A stretch of 64,000 bases of DNA from Acidobacteriota bacterium (GTDB lineage Bacteria > Acidobacteriota > Vicinamibacteria > Vicinamibacterales > Fen-181), in contig PMZR01000122.1 in NCBI GenBank assembly GCA_003170135.1, forward strand, positions 6,514 through 70,513. The letters run 5' to 3'. The notes beneath the pieces were generated by a model. That model was given only the letters and a program-made list of their open reading frames with translations. It had not been told where the DNA came from and made no database searches. Position numbers and translations under genes: made by a program. Positions 42,686 through 51,909 of the stretch are shown piece by piece (positions within the stretch are counted from its first letter, which is position 1; each line of letters begins with the position of its first letter).

Positions 42686-43726
42686 ATGGCACACGAACAA
42701 GTGGCCGAGCATCTGTCGCAGCTGTCCACCGAACAGCTGCTCGACCTGCTCCACAAGATGCTGCTCGGCCGTCGTTTCGAAGAGCGCGCGGCCGAGATGT
42801 ACGCCATGCAGAAGATCGGCGGCTTCTGCCATCTCTACATCGGCCAGGAAGCGGTCGCCGCCGGCGCGATTTCGACGCTGCGCCGCGATGACTACATCCT
42901 GTGCTCGTACCGGGACCACGTGCACGCGCTCCTCAAGGGGAGCGACCCGAAGCGGGTCATGGCTGAATTGTTCGGCCGCGAAACGGGCCTGTCGAGGGGC
43001 AAGGGCGGCTCGATGCACCTGTTCGACGTCCCAGCCGGCCTGCTCGGCGGGCACGCGATCGTCGGCGGGCACATCCCGCTCGCGACCGGCGTCGCCTTCG
43101 CCATCAAGTACGAACAGCGCCCGCAGGTCGTGCTCTGCTTCTTTGGTGAGGCGGCCGTCAACATCGGCGCGTTCCACGAATCGCTCAACATGGCGGCGCT
43201 GTGGAAACTGCCCGTCATCTACATCTGCGAGAACAACCGCTACGGCATGGGAACGGCGATCGAGCGCGCGTCGGCGATCTACGACGTGTCGCAGCGGGCG
43301 GGCGCCTACGACGTCGCCAGCGAGACGGTGGACGGCATGGACGTGCTCGCCGTCCACGACGCGGTGGGCCGCGCCGTGGAACTGGCGCGTCGCGAGAGCC
43401 TGCCCAGCCTGATCGAGGCGCGCTGTTACCGGTTCATGGGCCACTCGATGTCCGACCCGGTGCACGGCCACTACCGGACGAAGCAGGAAGTCGAGGAGCA
43501 GAAGCAGCGCGACCCGATCCGCCACTTCTTCGAGTACTTGAGCGCGCAGGGTGTCCTCGATCAGGCGGGCCTCGAGAAGATGGACGCCAGCGTCCGGCAG
43601 GTGGCCGAGGAGGCCGTCGCCTTCGCCGACGCCAGCCCGGAACCGCGGCCCGAGGCGCTGTTCGAAGACGTCTATGCGGATCCGTACGGACCGTACACGC
43701 GGTCCGGAAGGCGCGGCGAACAATGA
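42686..43726 (+). CDS. pdhA: Pyruvate dehydrogenase E1 component, alpha subunit
   Basis: This is the TPP-binding alpha chain of the E1 heterotetramer that decarboxylates pyruvate. The 346-residue protein has GGFCHLYIGQEAVAAGA, the phosphorylation-loop-like GGSMHLFDV and the TPP motif region FFGEAAVNIGAFHESLNMA ending in CENNRYGMGT. The TPP motif starts GE rather than GDG. Its stop codon overlaps the pdhB start (ATGA), so the two are translationally coupled. A branched-chain 2-oxoacid enzyme is possible, but lipA linkage and sequence character favour pyruvate. Confidence 0.94.
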   Translation: MAHEQVAEHLSQLSTEQLLDLLHKMLLGRRFEERAAEMYAMQKIGGFCHLYIGQEAVAAGAISTLRRDDYILCSYRDHVHALLKGSDPKRVMAELFGRETGLSRGKGGSMHLFDVPAGLLGGHAIVGGHIPLATGVAFAIKYEQRPQVVLCFFGEAAVNIGAFHESLNMAALWKLPVIYICENNRYGMGTAIERASAIYDVSQRAGAYDVASETVDGMDVLAVHDAVGRAVELARRESLPSLIEARCYRFMGHSMSDPVHGHYRTKQEVEEQKQRDPIRHFFEYLSAQGVLDQAGLEKMDASVRQVAEEAVAFADASPEPRPEALFEDVYADPYGPYTRSGRRGEQ

Positions 43727-44703
43727 CCCTGATCACCTACCGTGACGCGCTGAACCAGGCCCTGCGCGAAGAGATGCACCGCGACCCGCGCGTATTCCTG
43801 ATGGGCGAGGAAGTCGGCGTCTACCAGGGCGCCTACAAGGTCAGCCGCGGCCTGATGCAGGAGTTCGGCGAAAAGCGCGTCATCGACACGCCGATCACCG
43901 AGGAAGGCTTCACCGGTGTCGGCGTCGGCGCGGCGATGGTCGGCTTGCGCCCGGTCATCGAGATGATGACCTGGAACTTCTCGATCCTCGCGATGGATCA
44001 GATCGTCAACGGCGCGGCGAAGATGCTGTACATGTCCGGCGGCCAGGTGAACATCCCCATCGTCATTCGCGGCCCGGGCGGCGCCGCGCACCAGCTCGGC
44101 GCGCAGCACTCGCAGTCGCTCGAATCCTGGTACGCGCATGTCCCGGGCCTGAAGGTGGTGGCCGCCGCCACGCCCTACGATGCGAAGGGCCTGCTCAAGA
44201 GCGCGATCCGCGACAACGACCCGGTGATCTTCATCGAGGGCGAAACGCTGTACGGATCCAAGGGCGAGGTGCCCGAGCAGGAGTACGTGATTCCGCTCGG
44301 GGTGTCCGACGTCAAGCGCGCAGGGACCGACGTCACGATCCTCGCCTGGTCGAAGATGGTGGGCGTCGCACTGGCGGCGGCCGACACGCTGGCCACCGAA
44401 GACGTCTCGTGCGACGTGATCGATCTGCGGACGTTGCGGCCGCTCGACGAGCAGGCGGTCCTCGACTCGGTTGGCCGGACGGGTCGCCTGGTGGTGGTCG
44501 AAGAGGGCTGGCCGTACGCAAGCGTGGGGGCGGCGCTCGCGGACCTGGTTCAGCGCGAGGCATTCGACCAGCTCGACGCCCCGGTTGAACGGGTCACCGG
44601 CGCGGACGTGCCGATGCCGTACGCGAAGAACCTCGAACACCTCGGCATGCCGTCGCCCGAACGGGTCATCCAGGCCGTGCGGCGGGTCATGTATCTGGAG
44701 TAG
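43723..44703 (+). CDS. pdhB: Pyruvate dehydrogenase E1 component, beta subunit
   Basis: The 326-residue beta chain starts TLITYRDALNQALREEMHRD and contains MGEEVGVYQGAYKVSRGL, TPITEEGFTGVGVGAAM and PVIFIEGETLYG. These are standard for the pyruvimidine-side subunit of E1. The ATG overlaps the pdhA stop codon by four bases. The TAG stop codon is the first part of a heptamer array (its G starts GTGCGGC), which separates pdhB from the E2 gene by 223 bases. Confidence 0.95.
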   Translation: MTLITYRDALNQALREEMHRDPRVFLMGEEVGVYQGAYKVSRGLMQEFGEKRVIDTPITEEGFTGVGVGAAMVGLRPVIEMMTWNFSILAMDQIVNGAAKMLYMSGGQVNIPIVIRGPGGAAHQLGAQHSQSLESWYAHVPGLKVVAAATPYDAKGLLKSAIRDNDPVIFIEGETLYGSKGEVPEQEYVIPLGVSDVKRAGTDVTILAWSKMVGVALAAADTLATEDVSCDVIDLRTLRPLDEQAVLDSVGRTGRLVVVEEGWPYASVGAALADLVQREAFDQLDAPVERVTGADVPMPYAKNLEHLGMPSPERVIQAVRRVMYLE

Positions 44704-44908
44704 TGCGGCGTGCGAAGTGCGAGGTGCGAAGTGCGGTGCACAGTGCGGGGTGCCAGGTGCAGTGCGGCGCTCGGTGAACCTGACGCCCTGCAGCCGGGCG
44801 CGCAACATTCGGCGCTTCGCACGTTGCACGGCGCACCGCACGTCGCACGTCGCACCGCACATCGCACGTCGCACCGCACATCGCACGTCGCACCTCGCAC
44901 CTCGCACT
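44703..44908. repeat. Heptamer array GTGCGAA with inverted arm, between pdhB and pdhC
   Basis: The left arm (44703-44770) has GTGCGGC, GTGCGAA, GTGCGAG, GTGCGAA and GTGCGGG units. A 45-base core follows. The right arm (44815-44908) has about a dozen reverse-complement words (GCACGTC, GCACCGC, GCACATC, GCACCTC). The arms can pair into a long imperfect hairpin. It lies inside an operon whose products must be made in fixed ratio, so it could affect E1:E2 stoichiometry. Confidence 0.95.
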
Positions 44909-44926
44909 ATTCACCCAGGAGCACCC

Positions 44927-46192
44927 ATGGCTTCTCGCGTCGTGATGCCGAAGCTCAGTGACACGATGGAGGAAGGCCGCATCCTGCGCTGGCTCAAGCA
45001 GGAGGGCGACCCTGTCGAAACGGGTCAGGCGCTCGCCGAAGTGGAAACCGACAAGGCCACCGTTGAAATGGAGGCCTACACCAACGGCACCCTGCGGAAG
45101 GTGTTCGCCGCGCCGGGCGACACGGTCAAGGTGGGAAGCCTCATCGCTGCCATCGCCGCGCCGGACGAGGACATCTCGGCCATCATCGCGGAAGCGAGCC
45201 AGGGAAAGGTTGCGCCCGCGCCCCGGCCCGCGCCGCCGAGATCCGCGCGGGATGGGGCGGCCGTCCCGGCAAGCCCGGCGGCGCCCGCACCGCTCCCGCG
45301 TGGCGGAACACGCAGCTACCGGGCGTCACCTCTGGCCATGCGCATGGCGGCGGAAGCAGGCGTCGATCTCACCGGCGTGGCCGGCTCCGGGCCGCAGGGC
45401 CGCATCGTCAAGCGCGATATCGAAGCGGCGATGGCGGACGCGCCGCCGGCCACGGTGCGAGCGGAGGCCGCCGAGCGCGGGCCGATGGTCCGCCCGGCCC
45501 CGAGCGGCGCCGGCGCGCCCGACTATGACGAGGTGGAGCTGTCGCCGATGCGGCGAACCATCGCCAAACGGCTGCTCCAGAGCAAGGCGCCGGTGCCCCA
45601 TTTCTACCTCACGGTCGACGTGGCGATGGACCGCGTCTGGGAGGCTTATCGCGCACTCCGTGACGACAAGTCGGCGATCACGATCAACGACATCATCATC
45701 AAAGCGGTCGCGACGGCGCTCGGCCGCCACAAGGAGCTGAACGCGACGTTTCTGGGCGACCGCGTCCGGCGCTACAACCACGTGCACATCGGCGTCGCGG
45801 TCTCGGTGGACGAAGGGCTCATCACGCCGGTCATCCGCGATGCGGACCAGAAGACGCTCGAAGAGATCTCGGCCGAATCGAAGGCGCTCATCGACCTGGC
45901 ACGCGCCCGGCGCCTGCAGCCGCACGAATACACGGGCGCCACGTTCTCGATCTCGAACCTCGGCATGATGGGGATCGAGGAGTTCGCCGCCGTCATCAAT
46001 CCGCCGGAGGCCGCCATTCTGGCCGTCGGCGCCGTCCGCCAGGCGGCCGTCGTCGAGAACGGCACGATCGGGATCGGCTACCGCATGAAAGCCACGCTCT
46101 CAATCGACCATCGCGTGGCCGATGGCGCCATGGGAGCCCGGTTCCTGCAGACGCTCGGGCGGCTGCTGGAGCATCCGCTGCTGATGGTCTGA
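44927..46192 (+). CDS. pdhC: Pyruvate dehydrogenase E2, dihydrolipoamide acetyltransferase
   Basis: The 421-residue E2 has one N-terminal lipoyl domain with ETDKATVEM (Lys43 is the lipoylation site). A Pro/Ala linker leads to a peripheral subunit-binding domain (RASPLAMRMAAEAGVDLTGV, then GSGPQGRIVKRDI), and after a second linker the catalytic domain has DHRVADG with the active-site His. AGGAG precedes the ATG. It transfers acetyl groups to CoA and forms the core of the complex. The E3 subunit is not encoded in the window. Confidence 0.96.
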   Translation: MASRVVMPKLSDTMEEGRILRWLKQEGDPVETGQALAEVETDKATVEMEAYTNGTLRKVFAAPGDTVKVGSLIAAIAAPDEDISAIIAEASQGKVAPAPRPAPPRSARDGAAVPASPAAPAPLPRGGTRSYRASPLAMRMAAEAGVDLTGVAGSGPQGRIVKRDIEAAMADAPPATVRAEAAERGPMVRPAPSGAGAPDYDEVELSPMRRTIAKRLLQSKAPVPHFYLTVDVAMDRVWEAYRALRDDKSAITINDIIIKAVATALGRHKELNATFLGDRVRRYNHVHIGVAVSVDEGLITPVIRDADQKTLEEISAESKALIDLARARRLQPHEYTGATFSISNLGMMGIEEFAAVINPPEAAILAVGAVRQAAVVENGTIGIGYRMKATLSIDHRVADGAMGARFLQTLGRLLEHPLLMV

Positions 46193-46198
46193 CGACTG

Positions 46199-46915
46199 GT
46201 GGTCGTGTCCCAGAAGCTTCTCCGGATTCAACAGGCGATCGTTGCCTGCGAGCGCTGCCCGCGCCTGCGCCGGTATTGCGAACGCGTCGCGATTGAGAAG
46301 AAGGCGGCACACCGCGAAGAGGTGTACTGGGGGCGCCCGGTGCCGGGCTTCGGCGATCCTTCGGCGCGCCTGCTCGTGGTCGGCCTCGCACCCGCCGCGC
46401 ACGGGGCGAATCGCACCGGTCGGGTCTTCACCGGCGACGGCTCCGGCGATTTCCTGATGCGCGCCCTGCACGAGGCCGGGTTCGCGAACCAGCCGACCTC
46501 GCGCCATGCGCTCGACGGCCTCACGCTGGCCGACGCCTACGTCACCGCCACGGTCCGGTGTGCGCCGCCCGACAACAAGCCCACGCGCGGCGAAATCGCG
46601 ACCTGCCGGACGCACCTGGTCGCCGAGTTCGCGGCGCTGCCGCGCGTGCAGGTGATCGTCGCGCTCGGCCGGATCGCGTTCGACGCCTGCCTGTCGCTCG
46701 TCGCGGATCGCGGTGCGCGCATCCGGCCCCGCCCGGCGTTCGGGCACAACCGCGTGTCCCAGTTCGGTCCGGACATACCCGCGCTCGTCGCGTCCTACCA
46801 TCCGAGCCGGCAGAACACGAACACCGGCAAGCTGACGCCATCGATGCTGGCGCAGGTATTCGAAGCGGCGCGGCGACTCATCGCGGAGCGCGCGCCGGTC
46901 GTCGCTGACGCCTGA
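46199..46915 (+). CDS. Uracil-DNA glycosylase, family 5 (UdgB-like)
   Basis: The 238-residue protein starts near CERCPRLRRYC, the first Cys pair of the [4Fe-4S] cluster. VGLAPAAHGANRTGRVFTGD is the family 5 catalytic motif, CAPPDNKPTRGEIATC holds the other cluster Cys residues, and SYHPSRQNT is the C-terminal active-site motif. Family 5 enzymes remove uracil and other deaminated bases from DNA. The GTG at 46199, six bases after pdhC, may be read through from that operon, and a GTG two codons later is equally possible. Confidence 0.92.
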   Translation: MVVSQKLLRIQQAIVACERCPRLRRYCERVAIEKKAAHREEVYWGRPVPGFGDPSARLLVVGLAPAAHGANRTGRVFTGDGSGDFLMRALHEAGFANQPTSRHALDGLTLADAYVTATVRCAPPDNKPTRGEIATCRTHLVAEFAALPRVQVIVALGRIAFDACLSLVADRGARIRPRPAFGHNRVSQFGPDIPALVASYHPSRQNTNTGKLTPSMLAQVFEAARRLIAERAPVVADA

Positions 46916-47066
46916 GCGGGCACCGCCACCCACCTGCCGACGTGCGTCGAGGGCCGCCATCGGGCCGGTCGGCCCGCATGCTAGACTCGGCGCGACGGCT
47001 CGTGACCGTTCGGGCACCGGCCCCTGGCAGGCCGCGGCAATCCGCCAGACAAGTGAGGACGACCGC

Positions 47067-48071
47067 ATGGCTTCGTCGCAAACCGACCTGTCGTCGCGCG
47101 AGCGGGCGCTCGACGCGCTCCGCGCCGTTCCCTCGGTGCAACTGGCGCACTATCCGACGCCGATCGAAGAGCTCGCGCGGCTGCGCGCCGCGCTGGGGGG
47201 CGGCCCCCGCCTGCTCGTCAAGCGGGACGATGCGATTTCGTTCGGGTGCGGCGGCAACAAGGTGCGCAAGCTCGAACTGGTGGCCGCCCAGGCCCTGGCG
47301 GACGGCGCCGACACGCTCATCACGACCGGTGGCGGACAATCGAATCATGCGCGGGCGACCGCCGCGGCGGCGGCGAAGCTCGGCCTCAAGTGCGTCCTGG
47401 TGCTGAATGGCACGCGGCCGGCCACGCCAACCGGCAACGCGTTGCTCGACGTCCTGTTCGGCGCCGAGCTGCATTATGTCGAACGCCGCGAAGATCGCGC
47501 GCCGGCGATGCGCGAGATCGCCAGCCGGCTGCAGGCGCAAGGCAGACGCCCGGTCGAGATCCCGCTCGGCGCATCCACACCGCTCGGCGCGCTCGGCCTG
47601 GCCCGCGCCGTGGGCGAGCTGGTGACGGCGCGCACGGTTCCCGAGTTCATCGTCCACGCGACCTCGTCGGGCGGCACGCAGGCCGGTCTCGTCGCCGGCT
47701 GCATCCTGCACGGCCTGCCGACACGAGTCCTCGGCATCAGCGCGGACACGCCCTCGGCCGAGATGCAGGGCATCGTCACCGCGCTGCTCGGCGGCATGGC
47801 GGACCGGCTCGGCATCGACCGCGAGCAATTGGCCGGCGCGAGAGAGATCGAAGTCGACGATGGACTGGTCGGCGACGGCTACGGCATTCCAACGGCGGGA
47901 TCGCGGGAAGCCTCGGACCTGCTGGCGCGTACCGAGGCGCTGCTCGTCGATCAGACCTACACGGCGAAGGCGCTCGCGGGACTCATCGCCCACGTGCGCG
48001 GCGGGCGGTTCAAGGACTCGGACACCGTGATGTTCTGGCACACGGGCGGGCAGGTGGCCGTCTTCGCATGA
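47067..48071 (+). CDS. D-cysteine desulfhydrase/ACC deaminase-family PLP enzyme
   Basis: The 334-residue protein is a fold-type II PLP enzyme. The Schiff-base Lys is in KRDDAISFGCGGNKVRKLE, and TTGGGQSNHARATAAAAAKL is the substrate loop. HATSSGGTQAGLVAGC is the phosphate-binding segment. The D-cysteine desulfhydrase group releases sulfide, pyruvate and ammonia from D-cysteine and related amino acids, while ACC deaminase opens the cyclopropane ring. The two are hard to separate by sequence. A class V aminotransferase of the cysteine desulfurase type follows 30 bases later, which favours a sulfur role. Confidence 0.86.
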   Translation: MASSQTDLSSRERALDALRAVPSVQLAHYPTPIEELARLRAALGGGPRLLVKRDDAISFGCGGNKVRKLELVAAQALADGADTLITTGGGQSNHARATAAAAAKLGLKCVLVLNGTRPATPTGNALLDVLFGAELHYVERREDRAPAMREIASRLQAQGRRPVEIPLGASTPLGALGLARAVGELVTARTVPEFIVHATSSGGTQAGLVAGCILHGLPTRVLGISADTPSAEMQGIVTALLGGMADRLGIDREQLAGAREIEVDDGLVGDGYGIPTAGSREASDLLARTEALLVDQTYTAKALAGLIAHVRGGRFKDSDTVMFWHTGGQVAVFA

Positions 48072-48101
48072 TAGAATCTGCTGCCCTTTTCCGAGGACCG
48101 C

Positions 48102-49268
48102 ATGGACAAGCTCATATATCTCGATAACGCCGCCACGTCGTTTCCGAAGCCCGAAGAGACCTACGTATTCATGGACCAGTTCTACCGCCGGTTCGGCGTG
48201 AATCCCGGGCGATCCGGCTACGACCTGTGCCTCGAAGCCGGCCAGATGCTCGAACGCACCCGGCGCGAGATGACGACCTTCTTCAACGGCACCGACTGGA
48301 CCCGGCTCGTCTTCGCCTACAACTCGACCGACGCGCTCAACCTGGCGCTCTTCGGCCTGCTGGGCCCCGGCGATCACGCGATCACGACGACCATCGAGCA
48401 CAACTCCGTGCTGCGGCCGCTCTACCACCTGCAGCGGTACAACGGTGTCGAGGTGGACCACGTGCGGTTCGACTCGAAGGGGTTCGTGGATCCGGACGAC
48501 ATCAGGAAGCGGTTCAAGAAGAACACGAAGGTCGTCGCGATCAACCACGCGTCCAACGTGATCGGCACCGTGCAGCCGCTCGAGCCGATCGGCCGGCACT
48601 GCCGCGACCACGGCGTATCCCTCGTCGTCGACACCTCCCAATCGGCCGGCAAGGTGCCCGTGGACGTCCAGGCGATGCACATCGACGTGGCCTGCTTCAC
48701 CGGCCACAAGTCGCTGTTCGGACCGACGGGGATCGGCGGCGCCTACGTGGCCGAAGGCGTCACCATTCGTCACACGCGCGCGGGCGGCACCGGGGTCAAA
48801 TCCGCCCAGCAGCTGCACCTGGACGAGTATCCGTACCGGCTGGAGTACGGGACGCCCAACATGATCGGCATCGCCGGGCTGAACGCCGGCGTGAAGTGGG
48901 TCCTGGGCAAGGGGATGCACGCGATCCACGCGCACGAGATGGGACTTGCGACGCGGCTGCGCGACGGCCTGCGGGCGATTGACGGCGTCACGCTCTACTG
49001 CCAGGACGACCTGACAGATCACATCGCGGTGCTGCTGTTCAACATCAACGGCCTGGAGGCCGGCGACACGGGCACGATGCTCGACGTCGATTACGACATC
49101 GCGTGCCGCACGGGCCTGCACTGCGCGCCGCTGGTGCACGAGCAGATCGGCACGGCGAAGATTCATGGCGCCGTGCGCTTCGGCATCGGGCCGTTCAACA
49201 CCGAAGCCCACATCGATCACGCCATCGCGGCCGTCAAGCAGATCGCGGCGTCACGCGCCAGGGCCTGA
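48102..49268 (+). CDS. Class V aminotransferase, cysteine desulfurase-like
   Basis: The 388-residue PLP enzyme starts LIYLDNAATSFPKPEE. The PLP Lys is in FTGHKSLFGPTGIGG, VDTSQSAGKVPVDV is the cofactor region, and CRTGLHCAPLVHE near the C-terminus contains the Cys expected to carry persulfide. This pattern fits the EF2568-type desulfurase-like group rather than IscS. TAGAAT 29 bases before the ATG may be a -10 box, inside the end of the upstream gene. It probably mobilises sulfur or selenium, and the acceptor is unknown. Confidence 0.87.
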   Translation: MDKLIYLDNAATSFPKPEETYVFMDQFYRRFGVNPGRSGYDLCLEAGQMLERTRREMTTFFNGTDWTRLVFAYNSTDALNLALFGLLGPGDHAITTTIEHNSVLRPLYHLQRYNGVEVDHVRFDSKGFVDPDDIRKRFKKNTKVVAINHASNVIGTVQPLEPIGRHCRDHGVSLVVDTSQSAGKVPVDVQAMHIDVACFTGHKSLFGPTGIGGAYVAEGVTIRHTRAGGTGVKSAQQLHLDEYPYRLEYGTPNMIGIAGLNAGVKWVLGKGMHAIHAHEMGLATRLRDGLRAIDGVTLYCQDDLTDHIAVLLFNINGLEAGDTGTMLDVDYDIACRTGLHCAPLVHEQIGTAKIHGAVRFGIGPFNTEAHIDHAIAAVKQIAASRARA

Positions 49269-49375
49269 AGTAGACAGTAGACAGTAGCAGTAGAGACTAG
49301 ACAGTAGAGAGTAGAGGGTAGGACGGCGCAGGCGGCAGTCGCGGGCCGTGCGCCTCTCTACTATCTGCTTCTGTC
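49269..49375. repeat. Heptamer array GTAGACA with inverted arm
   Basis: GTAGACA, GTAGACA, GTAGCA, GTAGAGA, CTAGACA, GTAGAGA and GTAGAGG run from the base after the class V stop codon. A reverse-complement arm (CTCTCTACTATCTGCTTCTG, 49353-49375) follows. That arm contains the TAG stop codon of the convergent GDPD gene (49363-49361), so the repeat forms the 3' ends of both genes. Confidence 0.88.
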
Positions 49376-50170
49376 CTCGCCCCATTCCCTCACCACCGCC
49401 ACCGCGACGTCGGGCCGATCCGAGATGACGGCGTCCACGCCCCATTCGAGCAGGCGGCGCACGTCCTGCGCGCAATCCACCGTCCACACCTGCACGCCGA
49501 GGCCGGCACGGTGGGCGGCGCGCACCAAGCGGCGTGAGACGACACGCAGCGGGCCGGCCACTTCCGGCACCTGGAACGCCTGGAAGGCCGGCCGGCCGAG
49601 CGGCCAGCCGATCCAGGTCCGCACGAGCGCTCCGCGGACCTCCGGGCGGGCCGCGCTGGTTGCCGCGGCCGGCTCCATCGCGCGAATCACGCGCAAGCCG
49701 CCCGGATACTCGCTCGCAAAGCAGACCCGGTCGAGCGCCCTGGCCTGCCTCACGTCGGCCAGCGTCGCCCGCGCGAGGGCCTCGGTCCCGTTCTTCAATT
49801 CGATGATCACGCGCGCGTCCGGGTAGCGGGCCAGGACCGTCGCCAGCGTCGGCACCGAGAAGCCGCGGCTGCGGAACCGAAAGTCGCCGTCCAGGCAGAA
49901 TCGATAGCCGGCATCGAGGCGCGCCAGTTCCTCGGCCGATCGCGCCGCCACCGGGCCGGCGCCATCGGTCGTTCTCTCCAGCGAGGCGTCGTGGTGCACC
50001 ACGACGCGGCCGTCGCGCGACAAATGGACATCAAGTTCCAGACCGTCGGCCCCGAGCGACAGCCCGCGATCGAACGCGGCGAGTGTGTTCTCGGGCGCCA
50101 ACGCGCTGCCCCCGCGGTGCGCGAAGACAAGCGGACGTGACGCGTCAACGAACGGATGGCGGCTGGCCAT
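49361..50170 (-). CDS. Glycerophosphodiester phosphodiesterase
   Basis: The 269-residue protein has [36 protein letters not shown] and the Glu in VIIELKNG, the catalytic and metal residues of the GDPD TIM barrel. It splits glycerophosphodiesters into glycerol-3-phosphate and an alcohol, so it acts in lipid recycling. There is no signal peptide, so a cytoplasmic location is likely. The last residues and the stop codon fall in a heptamer arm. Confidence 0.93.
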   Translation of the reverse strand: MASRHPFVDASRPLVFAHRGGSALAPENTLAAFDRGLSLGADGLELDVHLSRDGRVVVHHDASLERTTDGAGPVAARSAEELARLDAGYRFCLDGDFRFRSRGFSVPTLATVLARYPDARVIIELKNGTEALARATLADVRQARALDRVCFASEYPGGLRVIRAMEPAAATSAARPEVRGALVRTWIGWPLGRPAFQAFQVPEVAGPLRVVSRRLVRAAHRAGLGVQVWTVDCAQDVRRLLEWGVDAVISDRPDVAVAVVREWGEDRSR

Positions 50171-50275
50171 GAATATGCACTTCGCGCAAGACGGAGTCAG
50201 CGGAGCGCCGGCGAAAGCTCGGCTTGGCCGAATATCGGACCGATTTGGTCCCCTTTGCGTGTTAAGATCGAAACC

Positions 50276-51784
50276 ATGCTCAGCCCCAACTCTATCAAGA
50301 CTTTAGGCGACTTGCGGCGCGCCGTCGCGAACGACCCCGGCGCCCGGCTCCGCGTGAAGGACGAAATCCGTCGCAACCTGATTTGCAAGATCCGCGCAGG
50401 CGAACAGTTGTTCCCGGGGATCATCGGCTACGAGGATACCGTCATTCCGCAACTGACCAACGCGATTCTGTCGCGGCACAACTTCATCCTGCTCGGCCTG
50501 CGGGGCCAGGCCAAGAGCCGGATCCTGCGCAGCCTCGTCGACCTGCTCGACGCGCAGGTGCCCGTCGTCCCCGGCTGCGAGATCAATGACGACCCGCTGG
50601 CCCCCATCTGTTCCGCCTGCCGGGCGCGCATCGCGCAAGAGGGCGAGATGATGGAGGTGGCGTGGCTGCCCCGCTCGGCCCGCTACGTCGAGAAACTGGC
50701 GACGCCCGACGTGACCATCGCGGACATCGTCGGCGACATCGACCCGATCAAGGCGGCCAAGGGCGGCCTCCAGCTGTCGAGCGAGCTGACGATGCACTAC
50801 GGGCTGCTGCCGCGCGCCAACCGGGGCATCTTCGCGATGAACGAGCTGCCGGACCTGGCCGGCAAGATCCAGGTCGGCCTGTTCAACATCCTCCAGGAGG
50901 GTGACGTCCAGATCAAGGGCTTCCCGGTGCGGCTGCCGCTGGACGTCATGATGGTGTTCACGGCAAACCCGGAGGACTACACGGCCCGCGGCAAGATCAT
51001 CACGCCGCTCAAGGATCGCATCGGCTCGGAAGTGCGCACGCACTATCCGCAGACGCGCCGCCACGGCATGGCGATCACCGAGCAGGAGGCGTGGCTGAAG
51101 CGGCCCGACATCGAGTGCGGCGTCGAGGTGCCCGAGTACGTGCGCGAGATCATCGAGGAGGTGGCGTTCCAGGCCCGGGAGGACAAGAAGGTGGACAAGC
51201 GCTCGGGCGTCAGCCAGCGCCTGCCGATTTCGTGCCTCGAGAATGTCGTCTCGAACGCGGAGCGCCGGGCGCTGCTGAACCGCGAAGGCCTGGCCGTGCC
51301 GCGCGTCACCGACATCTACGGCGCGCTGCCGTCGATCACCGGCAAATTCGAGCTCGAGTACGAGGGCGAGCTGCGCGGCGCGGAGACGGTCGCCCGCGAG
51401 ATCATCCGCGCGGCGGTGTCGAACGTGTTCGCCACGGTCTTCGACCGGATGGACTCGCACGAGGTCGTCGACTGGTTCGACAACGGCGGGACGCTGCTCT
51501 TGAGCGACAGTACGCCGGCGGCCGACGTGATCTCGATGGCGCGCGGGGTCCCGGGACTGAACCGGCTGGTCGAACAGATCGGCGTACGCCGCGAGGCGGC
51601 CGCCCCCGTGCTGGCGTCGGCCCTCGATTTCCTGCTCGAGGGTCTCTACTCCCTGAAGAAGATCAGCCGCAGCGACGACCGCGGCTACCAGGCGGCGGAA
51701 ACGCCGCGCCGGCCCTCGCGAGGCTCGGAGCCGCTGTTCGATCAGGGCGTGCCAGTGGCGGGCAAGAAGAAGTATTACAACTAG
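50276..51784 (+). CDS. MoxR-like AAA+ ATPase
   Basis: The 502-residue protein has a P-loop-like [20 protein letters not shown], a Walker [12 protein letters not shown] and [16 protein letters not shown] as the sensor region. The Mg-chelatase/MoxR type of AAA+ protein is inferred from this and from the VWA gene that follows. MoxR-VWA pairs act as chaperone-like machines that activate or insert metal into other enzymes. The P-loop has GQAKS rather than GxGKT/S, which is unusual but common in this subgroup. TAAGAT seven bases before the ATG suggests a leaderless or very short-leader transcript. Confidence 0.88.
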   Translation: MLSPNSIKTLGDLRRAVANDPGARLRVKDEIRRNLICKIRAGEQLFPGIIGYEDTVIPQLTNAILSRHNFILLGLRGQAKSRILRSLVDLLDAQVPVVPGCEINDDPLAPICSACRARIAQEGEMMEVAWLPRSARYVEKLATPDVTIADIVGDIDPIKAAKGGLQLSSELTMHYGLLPRANRGIFAMNELPDLAGKIQVGLFNILQEGDVQIKGFPVRLPLDVMMVFTANPEDYTARGKIITPLKDRIGSEVRTHYPQTRRHGMAITEQEAWLKRPDIECGVEVPEYVREIIEEVAFQAREDKKVDKRSGVSQRLPISCLENVVSNAERRALLNREGLAVPRVTDIYGALPSITGKFELEYEGELRGAETVAREIIRAAVSNVFATVFDRMDSHEVVDWFDNGGTLLLSDSTPAADVISMARGVPGLNRLVEQIGVRREAAAPVLASALDFLLEGLYSLKKISRSDDRGYQAAETPRRPSRGSEPLFDQGVPVAGKKKYYN

Positions 51785-51786
51785 TG

Positions 51787-51909
51787 TCTTGGTCCCTGGT
51801 CCCTGGTCCCTGGTCCCTGGTGCGGAACAGCGGAGCGGTGGACGAAGGACCAGGGACCACGGCCCAAGGACCAAGGACCAAGGACCAAGGACCAAGGACC
51901 AAGGACCAA
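51787..51909. repeat. Heptamer array CTGGTCC/GGACCAA hairpin between MoxR and VWA
   Basis: The left arm (51787-51820) has four CTGGTCC units. A 28-base core follows. The right arm (51849-51909) starts with GGACCAGGGACCAC and then has seven GGACCAA-type units, ending directly on the VWA GTG. The arms are mutual complements. Because the last words read AAGGACCAAG, the array itself gives AAGGA four bases before the start codon, so the repeat may act as the ribosome-binding site. Confidence 0.95.

Noticed and set aside
44550-44907. Open frames across the heptamer arrays (Arg/Cys/His-rich or Arg/Thr/Ser-rich)
   Set aside because: A 7-base period read in triplets gives a 7-residue pseudo-repeat in every frame and on both strands. 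No start with a ribosome site is present, so these are not taken as genes.
4508-44908. Heptamer arrays as CRISPR arrays
   Set aside because: The units are contiguous 7-base words with no spacers of constant length, no 25-40 base repeat and no cas genes nearby.
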